Positions 1 through 8,541 of a stretch of DNA of 58,598 bases are shown here, in pieces. A model generated the notes under the pieces. That model made no database searches. It worked only from the letters and a program-made list of their open reading frames with translations, and was not told where the DNA came from. Made by a program: the position numbers and the translations under genes. Each line of letters opens with the position of its first letter. Positions within the stretch are counted from its first letter, which is position 1. The stretch is from Mucilaginibacter sp. (lineage in GTDB: Bacteria > Bacteroidota > Bacteroidia > Sphingobacteriales > Sphingobacteriaceae), in assembly GCA_030445275.1 (NCBI GenBank), contig JAUCSE010000018.1:1-58598 (forward strand). The letters run 5' to 3'.

Positions 1-211
1 CGTTTCGGATAGTTTCGGGCTTTGTTTTGGATTGCAAACTCACCCACATGGGACTGCCTGATCTGCTTCCTGTTCGTCAGGACAGAGATTTACCGTCGGC
101 TTCCTTCAGATTCGCAGTCGCACGCGACACCCTTCCCTTTGGTTAACGCTTCCCACTATCAAGGTGCGTTCAGGACTTTCACCCTATAGTTTGCGCCCAT
201 CCCGGGCGCAC
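1..211 (-). mobile_element. Group II intron, 5' part (domain I), truncated by window edge
   Basis: Read on the minus strand, the segment starts with GTGCGCCC at 211, which fits the GUGYG 5' end of group II introns. It continues with the domain I hallmarks AGGGTGAAAGTCC and GAATCTGAAGGAAGCCGACGG, which I recognise from bacterial group II introns. The reverse transcriptase ORF and domains II-VI would lie left of base 1, so activity cannot be judged. Directly upstream on the minus strand is a hairpin (about 213-241) followed by TTATT, which resembles the terminator-type target used by some bacterial group II introns. No host gene is interrupted. Identity rests on remembered consensus, not on an alignment. 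Confidence 0.8.
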
Positions 212-212
212 A

Positions 213-241
213 ATAAGAACACGGACACTATGTGCCAGTGT
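213..241 (-). terminator. Hairpin just upstream of the group II intron
   Basis: The outer stem is GAACAC with GTGTTC, and the inner stems GG/CC and CAC/GTG continue it around an ATA loop. It is followed by only a short T-containing run (TTATT) and then the intron start. It may be the intron's insertion target or a weak terminator; no gene that it would terminate is visible in the window. Confidence 0.45.
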
Positions 242-256
242 TCCTCATAACCACCT

Positions 257-406
257 CGTCATTGCGAGGTACGAAGACAACCGACCGGAGGGAGCTCATG
301 AATACCGATAAAAACAAACACAACATTAATAATCTCTATGCCGTACAGAGCGAACCTACATAGTTGACCTGCCTGTGTAGAGATTGCTTCGTACCTCGCA
401 ATGACG
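257..406. repeat. Hairpin repeat family A, copy 1, with 54-nt insert (150 bp)
   Basis: Left arm CGTCATTGCGAGGTACGAAG (257-276) and right arm ending GCTTCGTACCTCGCAATGACG (to 406) are inverted copies. A 54-nt segment (277-330) separates the left arm from the usual AATCTCTATG start of the loop. Copy 9 (47516-47665) has the same total length and the same insert with 3 differences. The insert contains GGAGGGAG followed by ATG (298) and a 21-codon frame that stops at 363, but copy 9 has ATT in place of that ATG, so I do not call a gene. Confidence 0.9.
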
Positions 407-423
407 CGCTTTTTAGTATTTAG

Positions 424-450
424 GTCATGCTTCGACAAGCTCAGCATGAC
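424..450. repeat. Short palindromic repeat (GTCATGCTTCGACAAGCTCAGCATGAC type)
   Basis: The 27-bp near-palindrome starts GTCATGCT and ends AGCATGAC. A related and longer element lies at 18899-18970. It is followed by a second small palindrome around 470-494 (ATGGCCATCATG and TTTAACATGACAGCC). It sits downstream of the aminotransferase gene and may influence mRNA 3' ends. Confidence 0.6.
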
Positions 451-521
451 AGCTTTGTTTTAACCAAAAATGGCCATCATGTTTAACATGACAGCCATAT
501 CCAAAATATTGTAAAGAATAC

Positions 522-1778
522 TTATTTCAACTTTGCCAAAGCAGCTTTAACCCTCGGAATCAGTTGTTGTATATCTTCCAGTGCGCTTGCGCCTACTGAT
601 GCACGAAACCAGTTAACATTATCATCGGTACCGAAAGCGGAGAATGGCACCAGGGCTACACCGGCTGCCTTGATCAGGTAAAAATTAATATCAGCCGAGT
701 CTTTTAGCACGGTACCATCGGGTGTAGTTTTACCCGAATAATCAATTTTCAGGGTAAGGTATATAGCCCCCATTGGTTCAATAGAATCAACATTAAACCC
801 TTCGGCTTTTAACGCCTGGAAACCTTCGTGCAGGGCATTCAGGCTGGTTTGTATCTTCGCTTTAAATTCAACCAGATAATTGTTTACAGCCGCGTCATTG
901 GTTATAAAGCTGGCCATAGCAACCTGCTCGGCTTTTGGCGCCCATGCGCCCATATGCCCCACAATAGCCTTCATATTATTGATTACATGCGCCGGACCAA
1001 AGCCCCAGCCTACCCTTACCCCTGTTGAGGCAAAGCATTTTGATGCACCATCAATAAATATGGTATAATCCTTAAGCTCGGGCCGTAAGGAAACCGGATT
1101 GTAATGTTTATGGTCGCCGAAAGTTAGTTGCGAGTATATCTGATCATATAGCAGGTATAATGGCTTTTCGCCCGCTGGTCTGCTTTTGTTTTCGGCAATA
1201 ACCAGATCGCAAATTTCTTCCAGGTCCTTTTTACCAAACATGGTACCCGTTGGGTTTAAAGGAGAACATAAAGCCAGCAAAGCTGCGCCTTTTAAATGCG
1301 GACGAAGGTCATCAGCCGTAGGCATAAAGTTATTTTCGGGGGTAGTTGTTACCATCACCGCATTGGCAGTCAATAAATCGCTGTAATGGTTATTATTCCA
1401 TGATGGCAGCGGGAACACTACCTTCTCGCCGGGGTTAACAACCGCCAGGAAAGTGGAATAAATAAGCGGGCGTGAGCCCCCTGATATTAATATTTCGTTG
1501 GCTGAATAATCAAGGTTAAAGTTTTTCTTTAAAAAGCCAGAAACGCTTTGACGCAAATCAAGCATACCATCAGCCGGCGGATAGTTGGTTTGGTTATGGT
1601 TATAAGCCTCTACAATACCGGCCTTCAGTTCAGCCGGGATAGGATAAATATTGGAGTCAAAATCGCCGATGGTTAAATTAGCAATATTTTGGCCTTGTCT
1701 TTTTAATTCGTTTACCTCGCCGGCTATCTTAATAATTTCAGAGCCGCGTAAGTTTTGAGCTAATACAGAAGCACTCAT
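522..1778 (-). CDS. PLP-dependent class I/II aminotransferase
   Basis: The 418-residue protein has the fold-type I aminotransferase layout. Visible motifs are NPTG at about residues 175-178, Asp212 and Tyr215 in the YDQIY segment (PLP ring contacts), and the Schiff-base Lys247 in GASKCFASTGVRVGWG. It probably transfers an amino group between an amino acid and a 2-oxo acid in the cytoplasm; the substrate cannot be read from the sequence. The frame is open 9 codons further upstream only with a TTG start, so I place the start at the ATG at 1778 (MSASVLAQ). The gene stands alone. A 7-bp-periodic array begins about 30 nt upstream of its start codon. Confidence 0.9.
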   Translation of the reverse strand: MSASVLAQNLRGSEIIKIAGEVNELKRQGQNIANLTIGDFDSNIYPIPAELKAGIVEAYNHNQTNYPPADGMLDLRQSVSGFLKKNFNLDYSANEILISGGSRPLIYSTFLAVVNPGEKVVFPLPSWNNNHYSDLLTANAVMVTTTPENNFMPTADDLRPHLKGAALLALCSPLNPTGTMFGKKDLEEICDLVIAENKSRPAGEKPLYLLYDQIYSQLTFGDHKHYNPVSLRPELKDYTIFIDGASKCFASTGVRVGWGFGPAHVINNMKAIVGHMGAWAPKAEQVAMASFITNDAAVNNYLVEFKAKIQTSLNALHEGFQALKAEGFNVDSIEPMGAIYLTLKIDYSGKTTPDGTVLKDSADINFYLIKAAGVALVPFSAFGTDDNVNWFRASVGASALEDIQQLIPRVKAALAKLK

Positions 1779-1809
1779 GGTGGTTATGAATTTTATGAGC
1801 GGCAAATAT

Positions 1810-1964
1810 AAGCAGAAAGCTCAAAGCTGAAGGCTTAAAGCGAAAAGTTTAAATAAGCAGAATACACAAAGCTAAATACCGAAAGCCGGGAAACGAAAAA
1901 AGCGAAAAGTAAACATCCTGAGATCTTACTTTTCGCTTTAAGCTTTTTGCCTTAGGCTTTTAGC
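1810..1964. repeat. Heptad-periodic array (core AAAGCnn), inverted pair
   Basis: The plus strand shows successive 7-bp units such as AGAAAGC, TCAAAGC, TGAAGGC, TTAAAGC and GAAAAGT, followed by a complementary block (ACTTTTCGCTTTAAGC, TTTTTGCC, TTAGGC). The two blocks could fold into a long hairpin. The complementary block abuts the stop codon of the desaturase gene (stop at 1965-1967). The same architecture recurs at 22786-22865, 26020-26126 and 44844-44920. Confidence 0.75.
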
Positions 1965-2699
1965 TTACAAATATGCTTTTCTTAGTTTGATGATGCGCAT
2001 CCAGTGCATCAGTTTCATTACGGGGTAAACCGGATCGATCTCAAACCATTTTGCGCCGAAGTTGGCTTTATTTGGATGCTTGTGGTGATTGTTCTGAAAC
2101 AATTCGCCCAGCATTAAAAAGTCAAACGGAGTGGTGTTTTTTGATTTGTCGCCATTATCAAAATTAGCGTAGCCGTATTTATGACCGCACCAGTTAACAA
2201 TAGCGCCGTGAATTGGCCCCATTAAAAAGTGAACCGGAATTAACAGGTACATCCACCATTGAGTAGCAAACACCACATAAAACGCGATGTATAATATACC
2301 AAATGATATACGCGATACCATTGATGAGCCGATATAGTCAACAAAACGCCATTCTGGAATATTACCTTTAAAGCGTTCCTCAGGCTCTTTTAATTTTTTT
2401 ACATGAAGCCTATAGCTTTTTGCTGTGTACACCATCATCTGAAAAACATCCTTAAAAAAATGAGGCGAATGCGGATCTTTCTCCGTATCACTGTAAGCAT
2501 GGTGCTCACGGTGCATAATGGCATAAGCCCTTGGATTTAAAAATGATGAACCCTGGCAAATATAGGTAAGCAGGTAAAATACACCTTCGTAAAACTTGTT
2601 GGTTGTGAACATTTTATGCGATGCGTACCTGTGCAGAAAGAACGTTTGAAAGAATAGCGACAAAAACCAGTGCGCTATGAAGAATATGATAATGACCAC
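1965..2699 (-). CDS. Membrane fatty acid desaturase (acyl-CoA/acyl-lipid type)
   Basis: This 244-residue integral membrane protein carries the three histidine boxes of the desaturase superfamily: HRYASH (23-28), HREHH (63-67) and NNHHKHP (203-209). These bind the di-iron centre that inserts a double bond into an acyl chain. Hydrophobic segments lie at residues 1-20, 40-55 and 125-165. At 244 aa it is at the short end for delta-9 types, which points to a compact bacterial form. The start is GTG at 2699 because no in-frame ATG precedes the first box. A TATCTTTG -7 element lies at 2745-2752, consistent with its own promoter. Double-bond position is unknown. Confidence 0.9.
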   Translation of the reverse strand: MVIIIFFIAHWFLSLFFQTFFLHRYASHKMFTTNKFYEGVFYLLTYICQGSSFLNPRAYAIMHREHHAYSDTEKDPHSPHFFKDVFQMMVYTAKSYRLHVKKLKEPEERFKGNIPEWRFVDYIGSSMVSRISFGILYIAFYVVFATQWWMYLLIPVHFLMGPIHGAIVNWCGHKYGYANFDNGDKSKNTTPFDFLMLGELFQNNHHKHPNKANFGAKWFEIDPVYPVMKLMHWMRIIKLRKAYL

Positions 2700-2744
2700 T
2701 GAATTGATATAATTAGAATATGTATGCGTTATTTATAATCTTTC

Positions 2745-2752
2745 CAAAGATA
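2745..2752 (-). promoter_or_regulatory. Bacteroidota-type -7 element (TATCTTTG) for the desaturase gene
   Basis: The reverse complement of 2745-2752 is TATCTTTG, an exact TAnnTTTG match. The -33 region is only weakly TTTG-like. The predicted transcript starts near 2738, giving a leader of about 40 nt. Confidence 0.5.
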
Positions 2753-2806
2753 CGATTAAAACCTATATAAAGTTTTCGCAGATCGAGATTGATATATATT
2801 TAACGT

Positions 2807-2844
2807 AAAAAAAGCTATTCTAATGTTTAAGAATAGCTTTTTTT
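2807..2844. terminator. Bidirectional intrinsic terminator
   Basis: AAAAAAAGCTATTCT and AGAATAGCTTTTTTT form a perfect 8-bp stem with A- and T-tracts on both sides. It lies downstream (minus strand) of the flavin oxidoreductase gene and repeat copy 2, and upstream of the desaturase promoter. Confidence 0.85.
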
Positions 2845-2874
2845 GAAAGTATATTTTTGATAGCCTCCCGGGTA

Positions 2875-2955
2875 CGTCATTGCGAGGTACGAAGCAATCT
2901 CTATGCTATACAGAGCCGCCCTGTACGTCGGGGATTGCTTCGTTCCTCGCAATGA
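2875..2955. repeat. Hairpin repeat family A, copy 2
   Basis: The left arm CGTCATTGCGAGGTACGAAG is followed by CAATCTCTATGCTATACAGAG, a short loop, and the right arm GATTGCTTCGTTCCTCGCAATGA. This is an 81-bp version without the CTGCC part of the loop. It lies between the oxidoreductase stop codon and a terminator. Confidence 0.9.
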
Positions 2956-2990
2956 AGTGGTTTTTAATAATGTTGATAAACAGGAGCACT

Positions 2991-4004
2991 CTACTCCAAC
3001 TCAAATTGCTGTGCTAGCAGTTTATACGATTGCAGGCGATCGTCAAAGTTTTCGGTAATGGTAACAGCCATGATCTCATCTACATCATAATCATTGGCCA
3101 GCCAGGTTAGTTTTAGCTTTATTTGGGATGGGGTACCGGTAATTACCCGGTATCGGTTTTGGCGGATACGTTCCTGATCTGATGGCGAATAAAGCTCATC
3201 TTTTACATCATCATAACTTAGCGGAACAATGGGGCCACCTTTTTCAAACTGCAAAAACCGGTGATCCATTACGGCCTGGTGCTGTTTTATTTTTTCTTCG
3301 TCTTCAGAGCAAAAAATAAATGTGGCAACATTAACCTCGGGCTGCGCCAGATCGTCAGACGGTTGAAAACGTTCTTTATACAACTTTACATTGTACGGGC
3401 CACCAACCGGGTTTATAAAATGCGCGAATGAAAAACCCATGCCAAAATGAGCGGCAAACAAACCGCTTTGTCCACTTGAGCTTAATAGCCACTTGTTGGG
3501 TACAGTTTTTATCTGTGGTATAGCCCTTATTTTAGCCTGCACGGTACCCGGCTCATAAGTATCATGTAAGTAGTTATTCAAATCGGTCAATTGCTCTACA
3601 AAATCCTCTTCCCTGAATTGGTTTGATGGGTTTAATATGGAGGCCGTAATACGATCGGTACCCGGCGCACGGCCCATACCCAGGTCAATTCGCCCGGGAA
3701 ACAACGCTTCGAGCATCCGGAAGTTTTCGGCAACTTTTAGCGTACTGTGGTTGGGCATCATGATACCACCCGAGCCAATGCGCATCCGCTCGGTTTGCCC
3801 GGCCAGGTGGGCAATTAGTACCTCGGGGGTCGATCCGGCTAAAATACCGGTGTTATGATGCTCTGCCACCCAATACCGGGTATAGCCCAACTCATCGGTA
3901 AGCTTTGCTAATTCAATAGTTTCTTTAACAGCCTGCTCTGCTGTAGCGCCTTTTCTAATTGGCGACTGGTCAAGCACACTTAGGCGAATTTTCTTGGTGT
4001 CCAT
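2991..4004 (-). CDS. Luciferase-like (LLM class) flavin-dependent oxidoreductase
   Basis: The 337-residue TIM-barrel protein starts MDTKKIRLSVLDQSPI and contains YWVAEHHN, GSGGIMMPNHSTLKVAENF and RIDLGMGRAPGTD, all typical of the bacterial luciferase family and its MsnO8-like branch. These enzymes use FMNH2 or F420H2 to oxidise small substrates; the substrate here is unknown. The upstream extension of 6 codons needs a TTG start, so ATG at 4004 is preferred. It is a single gene; downstream are repeat copy 2 and a terminator. Confidence 0.88.
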   Translation of the reverse strand: MDTKKIRLSVLDQSPIRKGATAEQAVKETIELAKLTDELGYTRYWVAEHHNTGILAGSTPEVLIAHLAGQTERMRIGSGGIMMPNHSTLKVAENFRMLEALFPGRIDLGMGRAPGTDRITASILNPSNQFREEDFVEQLTDLNNYLHDTYEPGTVQAKIRAIPQIKTVPNKWLLSSSGQSGLFAAHFGMGFSFAHFINPVGGPYNVKLYKERFQPSDDLAQPEVNVATFIFCSEDEEKIKQHQAVMDHRFLQFEKGGPIVPLSYDDVKDELYSPSDQERIRQNRYRVITGTPSQIKLKLTWLANDYDVDEIMAVTITENFDDRLQSYKLLAQQFELE

Positions 4005-4105
4005 AATAATGATGTAACACAAAAATAAAGATAGTGCTGACGCTTGGATTATGCCCGGGGTTTTATGGCATTGGGATTATATTGTTTGAATAAACTTAAC
4101 CCTTA

Positions 4106-4185
4106 TGTCATTGCGATAGCGTGGCAATCTCATCATACAGAGCGGCCATGAATGGTTCGCGATTGCTTCGTTCCTCGCAATGACA
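4106..4185. repeat. Hairpin repeat family A, copy 3 (mosaic arms)
   Basis: The left arm is of a second subtype (GTCATTGCGATAGCGTGGCAATC), while the right arm is the common subtype (GATTGCTTCGTTCCTCGCAATGAC). Only the outer 9-10 bp of the two arms pair well, so this copy looks recombinant. The same mosaic is seen at 55760-55857. Confidence 0.8.
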
Positions 4186-4203
4186 TAGTTTATTTTTAAA
4201 TAA

Positions 4204-4665
4204 CTAATCAATAAAGTGATACAGAAAAACTACATCACCGGCAAAGGCCGGCTTTTTCTGGCCATCAATTTCCAGCTCAATGCTCATAGTGGTTTTGGTA
4301 ACACCGCGCAAATTGATGAGGCTTGTTAATTTAACTTTTAAGCGTACCTGGTTATTAACCAAAACGGGCTGTGCAAAGCGCAGGTTTTCGATACCATAGT
4401 TAATTTCCATTTTAAGGTTACGGATATCGGCTATCTGTTTCCACAAATACGGGATCAGCGACAGGGTAAGGTAACCGTGAGCAATGGTTGATTGAAAAGG
4501 GCTTTCAGTTTTGGCTCTTTCCGGATCGGTATGTATCCACTGGTGATCAAGTGTGGCATCGGCAAATTTATTGATCTGCTCTTGCGTTATGGTATGCCAG
4601 GAAGATACGCCCAGCTCTTTGCCTAATTGCGCTTCAAACTCGTTATAGTTATTAATAATAATCAT
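4204..4665 (-). CDS. MaoC-like (R)-specific enoyl-CoA hydratase
   Basis: The 153-residue single hot-dog-fold protein has the hydratase 2 signature with likely catalytic Asp40 and His45 (DATLDHQWIHTDPERA) and a following substrate-loop segment AHGYLTLSL. The family reversibly hydrates trans-2-enoyl-CoA, often linking beta-oxidation or fatty acid synthesis to other products. It stands alone on the minus strand between repeat copy 3 and a small membrane protein gene. The length is normal for a single-domain member. Confidence 0.88.
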   Translation of the reverse strand: MIIINNYNEFEAQLGKELGVSSWHTITQEQINKFADATLDHQWIHTDPERAKTESPFQSTIAHGYLTLSLIPYLWKQIADIRNLKMEINYGIENLRFAQPVLVNNQVRLKVKLTSLINLRGVTKTTMSIELEIDGQKKPAFAGDVVFLYHFID

Positions 4666-4796
4666 CGGTATTCAGTTTATAGCTTTATTCAGCAAAGTAA
4701 TTACAATAAATTTAATTACCTGAACTTATCTTAAATTAACATTCGCCCAACAAGCTTTACCAGATATAGCCTGGGGGATCCTTTTTAGCAGATTTT

Positions 4797-5267
4797 TTAT
4801 CGTAATCGTTCGGATTTAATTTTACTGAAAAATTGTAATTCGTTTTCAGACAAATTATTATTATTAAGTATGATCGCGAACTGATTTGGTTGGTTTACAA
4901 TAAGAAAAACAGCTTTACCGGTGATATCAATTTGTTTTATCCATGTCCACTCCTTCACCTCTTCCAAATCTTTATTTCGGTGCTTTATGATGATGTTTTG
5001 TTTGTTAAATTCAACATCCGCATCAAATGCAATCCTTTTTTCCATGATTTTTGAGCTAAAATGGTATACGGGAATCAGAATTACCACAATAAAAATCAGG
5101 AAATAAATTAATGCTGAAATAATAGCACCGGGTGGATTTAACGGACAAACAAAACCTAGAATAAACATGCCCAATAAGTACCGCCAAATACTCCTCTTAA
5201 AAAAGAAATATATTTTAGCCCGAAGTATCTGGTTATAGCTTGATTGTATCCTTTTTGCAACTACCAT
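4797..5267 (-). CDS. YcxB-like small membrane protein
   Basis: The 156-residue protein has a basic N-terminus, two hydrophobic segments (about 29-42 and 48-68) and a soluble C-terminal half with beta-strand pattern (IAFDADVEFNKQNIIIKH, VKEWTWIKQIDITGKAVFLIV). This matches the layout of YcxB-like proteins (two membrane helices plus a PH-like C-terminal domain). Function is not known. A TATATTTG box lies at 5296-5303 on the minus strand, but no TTTG is seen at the right distance. The short gap from the upstream protease gene contains that gene's terminator. Confidence 0.7.
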   Translation of the reverse strand: MVVAKRIQSSYNQILRAKIYFFFKRSIWRYLLGMFILGFVCPLNPPGAIISALIYFLIFIVVILIPVYHFSSKIMEKRIAFDADVEFNKQNIIIKHRNKDLEEVKEWTWIKQIDITGKAVFLIVNQPNQFAIILNNNNLSENELQFFSKIKSERLR

Positions 5268-5367
5268 TTTATTCGATTTAATGATCTACTACGTTCAAAT
5301 ATACTCAACTAAGATCAAGTCGCCGTCTCAACAGTCGGCGGCCTAAGTCTCCCCCCCGTTTACCCAA

Positions 5368-5399
5368 CAAAAAAGCCATCCAATAAACGGATGGCTTTA
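5368..5399 (-). terminator. Intrinsic terminator of the tail-specific protease gene
   Basis: AAAGCCATCC and GGATGGCTTT pair around a short loop, and the minus strand continues with TTTTTTG. It lies about 50 nt after the stop codon at 5449. Confidence 0.85.
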
Positions 5400-5448
5400 A
5401 ATATGTTCATCAAAGCTCCCTGCTCGGTTGGCTGGGGGCTGGGGGTTA

Positions 5449-7581
5449 CTACGGTGTTACGCTGGTTAGCTTTGGCTCCAGGCTAATGTAGTCTGTCATG
5501 ACCTGACCAGCTTCGCGTTTTACGAAGTCAAGGTCTTCGGTCTTTGGTCTTGCCTGACCTTTTTTCAAAGCAGGTAAACCCAGCGCCACCCGGCGCAGGT
5601 TATTGCGCTCCAGGGCTTTTTGCTCATCAGCATCCCGTTGTTTCTTCAGCTCGTTCTCGTTAAGGGTTACACTATCCTCGGCATCGTGCTTTTTAAAATC
5701 AGCAATATCTTCCAGCATGTATTTATAACTATCGCTGGTGCTCATACGCTGATCATGCATTTTTTTAAGCTGTGGTAACACACCTGTAAAATCGCCGGCT
5801 TTGGTAAAATCCGTTTTAGGAATAATGTCAAAAGGCATAGCCGATGGCTCAGTATCCTCACCATATTTATCCAACGGAATCAATGATGGGAAACCAATAT
5901 CAGGTGTTACTCCTTTATGCTGGGTTGAATTACCACTGATGCGGTAAAACTTGGCAATGGTTAAGTTAAGCTGCCCGTAAGTATTCTGGCTGCCTGTGGT
6001 TACTTTTTTATTTCCACCTCCGGCAAGCTGGTTAATTTTGTCGCGCAATGGCGATCCCATTACACGGTCAAGATCAATAGCGCTTTGAACCGATCCTTTA
6101 CCATAGGTTTGAGTACCCAATATTAATCCACGACCATAGTCCTGTATCGCTCCCGAAAATATTTCAGATGCCGAAGCGCTGAAACGATCAACCAACACAG
6201 CCATCGGGCCTGCATAAGCTATTCCCGGATCATCGTCTTTATCAACTTCTATTTTTTCCTGGGTGTCTTTAACCTGTACAACCGGACCGGTTTTTATAAA
6301 TAACCCGGTAAGCTCAATAGCTTCCATCAATGACCCCCCGCCGTTTTCACGCAGATCTATCACTATACCATCTACATTTTCGCGTTTCAGGGTGTCCAAT
6401 ATCAGCTTAACATCGTGCGTGGTACTTTTATAGTTAGGGTTACCTGATTTATAATCATTAAAGTCGATATAAAATGCAGGTATAGCAATAACCCCTATTT
6501 TAACAATTTTACCATTGTTGTTATAAGTACGTATTTCTTTTTTAGCCGATTGATCTTTCAAAATGATCTTTTCACGTACCATCTCCACAATTTTTGGCTT
6601 TCTGCCCGCTCCCGCGCCAGCCGACAGTATCTCCAATCGTACAACGGTGCCTTTGGTACCGCGTATTAGCGCTATGGCATTATCAACGCGCCAGCCAACT
6701 ATATTCTGGAACTCGCCGGTTTTTCCCTGTGCAACGCCTACAATACGGTCGTCAATATTTATTTGATGGCTTTTATCAGCCGGACCACCCGGAACTACTG
6801 TTTTAATGGTCACATACTCATTTTCGGTAAGTAGCGATGCCCCAATACCCTCTAACTGGCGCGACATTTCGATATTAAAGTTTGCCGCGTTTGATGGGTT
6901 AAAGTAATTGGTGTGCGGGTCAATAGCCTCGGTAAAGGCATCCATAAAATACTGGAAAACATCCTGATTGGATAACTTATTAGCCTGGGTCAATAAGTTC
7001 TGATAACGTTTTTTTAATGTTTCCTTATTTTTAGCCATATCATTATTGGCTAATTTCAGATTAAGCAGGTCGTATTTTACACGCTGTTTCCACATGGCAT
7101 CCATATCCGCCTGGTTAGCTGGCCATGGCAGTTTATCGCGGTCATAAACAAATGTTTCGTTTTTATCAAAATCAAAGTTGTTATTGAGTTGTGCCAGCGA
7201 ATAGTTTACATGCTCAATGTACCTTTTTTGAAAAACATTGAATATATAAAATGCATCATTCAGATTGCCACTTTTCAAATCGTCATCAAGCACGGTTTTA
7301 TATTTTTCAAAATCCTTGACATCTGATGCTAAAAAATAACTGTGATTTTCATCCAATGATTTGATGTACCGGTCAAAAATAATTGCCGACACGGAATCAT
7401 TCAGATCAACCTTTTTATAATTATAATCGGATATAAGGGATGCTATTTTTTTACAAACCAGGCTTTGTTGTTCGTCAGGCTGCAAATCATTGGAGCCAGT
7501 TACCTTTATTGGTTTTGACGGCGATGCTTTACAAGCAAGAGCAGCAGCTAGCACCAACATTAAATATAATTTCTTAAACAT
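5449..7581 (-). CDS. prc: Carboxy-terminal (tail-specific) processing protease, S41 family
   Basis: The 710-residue lipoprotein-like precursor starts MFKKLYLMLVLAAALACKA, a signal peptide ending in a plausible lipobox cysteine. Then follow a Tsp N-terminal domain, a PDZ domain (around GIGASLLTENEYVTIKTV) and the S41 catalytic domain. The nucleophile Ser lies in SASASEIFSG and the Lys in GTQTYGKGSVQ, forming the Ser/Lys dyad. The C-terminal DUF3340-like region is charged. The enzyme cleaves envelope proteins from their C-terminus. A start 14 codons upstream is possible, but the signal peptide favours ATG at 7581. A T-rich hairpin terminates it downstream. Confidence 0.93.
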   Translation of the reverse strand: MFKKLYLMLVLAAALACKASPSKPIKVTGSNDLQPDEQQSLVCKKIASLISDYNYKKVDLNDSVSAIIFDRYIKSLDENHSYFLASDVKDFEKYKTVLDDDLKSGNLNDAFYIFNVFQKRYIEHVNYSLAQLNNNFDFDKNETFVYDRDKLPWPANQADMDAMWKQRVKYDLLNLKLANNDMAKNKETLKKRYQNLLTQANKLSNQDVFQYFMDAFTEAIDPHTNYFNPSNAANFNIEMSRQLEGIGASLLTENEYVTIKTVVPGGPADKSHQINIDDRIVGVAQGKTGEFQNIVGWRVDNAIALIRGTKGTVVRLEILSAGAGAGRKPKIVEMVREKIILKDQSAKKEIRTYNNNGKIVKIGVIAIPAFYIDFNDYKSGNPNYKSTTHDVKLILDTLKRENVDGIVIDLRENGGGSLMEAIELTGLFIKTGPVVQVKDTQEKIEVDKDDDPGIAYAGPMAVLVDRFSASASEIFSGAIQDYGRGLILGTQTYGKGSVQSAIDLDRVMGSPLRDKINQLAGGGNKKVTTGSQNTYGQLNLTIAKFYRISGNSTQHKGVTPDIGFPSLIPLDKYGEDTEPSAMPFDIIPKTDFTKAGDFTGVLPQLKKMHDQRMSTSDSYKYMLEDIADFKKHDAEDSVTLNENELKKQRDADEQKALERNNLRRVALGLPALKKGQARPKTEDLDFVKREAGQVMTDYISLEPKLTSVTP

Positions 7582-7654
7582 ATCTTTTACTGTAGTTAAA
7601 TCGGGATTTATGTAAAACATCAAATTCGTAGCTAATAATATTTGCTAATGTAAA

Positions 7655-7685
7655 TAAAAAGAGACAGTTGATAAGCTGTCTCTTA
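7655..7685 (-). terminator. Intrinsic terminator of the TPR protein gene
   Basis: GAGACAG and CTGTCTC (7661-7667 and 7676-7682) pair around TTGATAAG; the minus strand continues TTTTTATTT. It separates the TPR gene from prc. Confidence 0.85.
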
Positions 7686-7765
7686 ATTACAATAACAATA
7701 ATACGATAATGTTTTACTTGTAGTATAAAAGCAACAGCCATTTTTACGCTATTGTTACATAAAAA

Positions 7766-8392
7766 TTATTTTATAGCTACTTTTGAGTCAGTTGTATCAG
7801 CGGTTTCGGCATAACGGATCTCTGTTTTTAGCATATCCTTATTTTCTTCCAGGTATCGCATTTGCTTATCAACCGCGGCCACATCCATACTTAAACCAAG
7901 TGAGCTGGCCAGGGTGCGTGCTTCAACAAGGTCCTGTTTGGCCTGTGCATAATCGCCATATCCTGTTTTTACGGCTGCCAGGTTTATTAAATTGGTAATG
8001 GTATGCCTGTTATCATTTTGCTGGCGCGATATCTGTAAGCTTTGCAGCAAATACCATTTAGCTTCTGATAACCTGTTCTGTTTTTGGTACATCTGGGCCA
8101 GATCACTAAAATTATAGCTGGCAGAATTATAAACGCGAAAACGCATATTATGCTGTGCCGTTTTCATCACTGAAGCCTCCATCAGGAAAAGCGCATAAGG
8201 AGTGCTTTCAATTTTAGTTTTGGCAATCTTATTTTTTGAAATTTGGGCTATAGGCAGCCTTTTTATCGAATGATCCTTCAAAGCAGCAATTTGCGGAAAG
8301 CGCTCATGCTTTTTAAATGGATTGTACTTATACCATTGTGCAGACACAGAAAGGCTAAGTGAACATAAGATTACAAGTAAAATAAATCTCAT
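7766..8392 (-). CDS. Secreted TPR-repeat protein
   Basis: The 208-residue protein has a Sec signal peptide (MRFILLVILCSLSLSVSAQ). After it come helix pairs with TPR spacing: FSDLAQMYQKQNRLSEAKWYL, INLAAVKTGYGDYAQAKQDL and a third partial repeat. It is probably periplasmic and mediates protein contacts; no enzymatic motif is visible. Its promoter is one of the clearest in the window (TTG, 19 nt, TATATTTG at 8433-8462), and it has its own terminator, so it is monocistronic. Confidence 0.75.
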   Translation of the reverse strand: MRFILLVILCSLSLSVSAQWYKYNPFKKHERFPQIAALKDHSIKRLPIAQISKNKIAKTKIESTPYALFLMEASVMKTAQHNMRFRVYNSASYNFSDLAQMYQKQNRLSEAKWYLLQSLQISRQQNDNRHTITNLINLAAVKTGYGDYAQAKQDLVEARTLASSLGLSMDVAAVDKQMRYLEENKDMLKTEIRYAETADTTDSKVAIK

Positions 8393-8432
8393 TTAATATT
8401 CTTAACTGGGCTTAAATAAATTAATCAGTAAA

Positions 8433-8462
8433 CAAATATAATTATATATTACGGTTAAACAA
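8433..8462 (-). promoter_or_regulatory. Promoter of the TPR protein gene
   Basis: On the minus strand TTG (8460-8462) is followed after 19 nt by TATATTTG (8433-8440), matching the Bacteroidota -33/-7 consensus. The transcript should start near 8428. Confidence 0.7.
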
Positions 8463-8541
8463 TAGCTGATAACGTGGCAATTACCAAACCAGGTCTTTTA
8501 ACGGAATAACTTAACCTAATGTTATAATTAATTATTTTAAT

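Noticed and set aside
298..363. 21-codon frame with a strong ribosome binding site (GGAGGGAG, ATG) in the 54-nt insert of copy 1
   Set aside because: Copy 9 has ATT in place of the ATG, so the frame is not maintained.
259..447. 62-codon minus-strand frame in the first repeat
   Set aside because: It is read entirely from repeat family A and its flanks; similar frames (…ARYEAIS…) appear in every copy.
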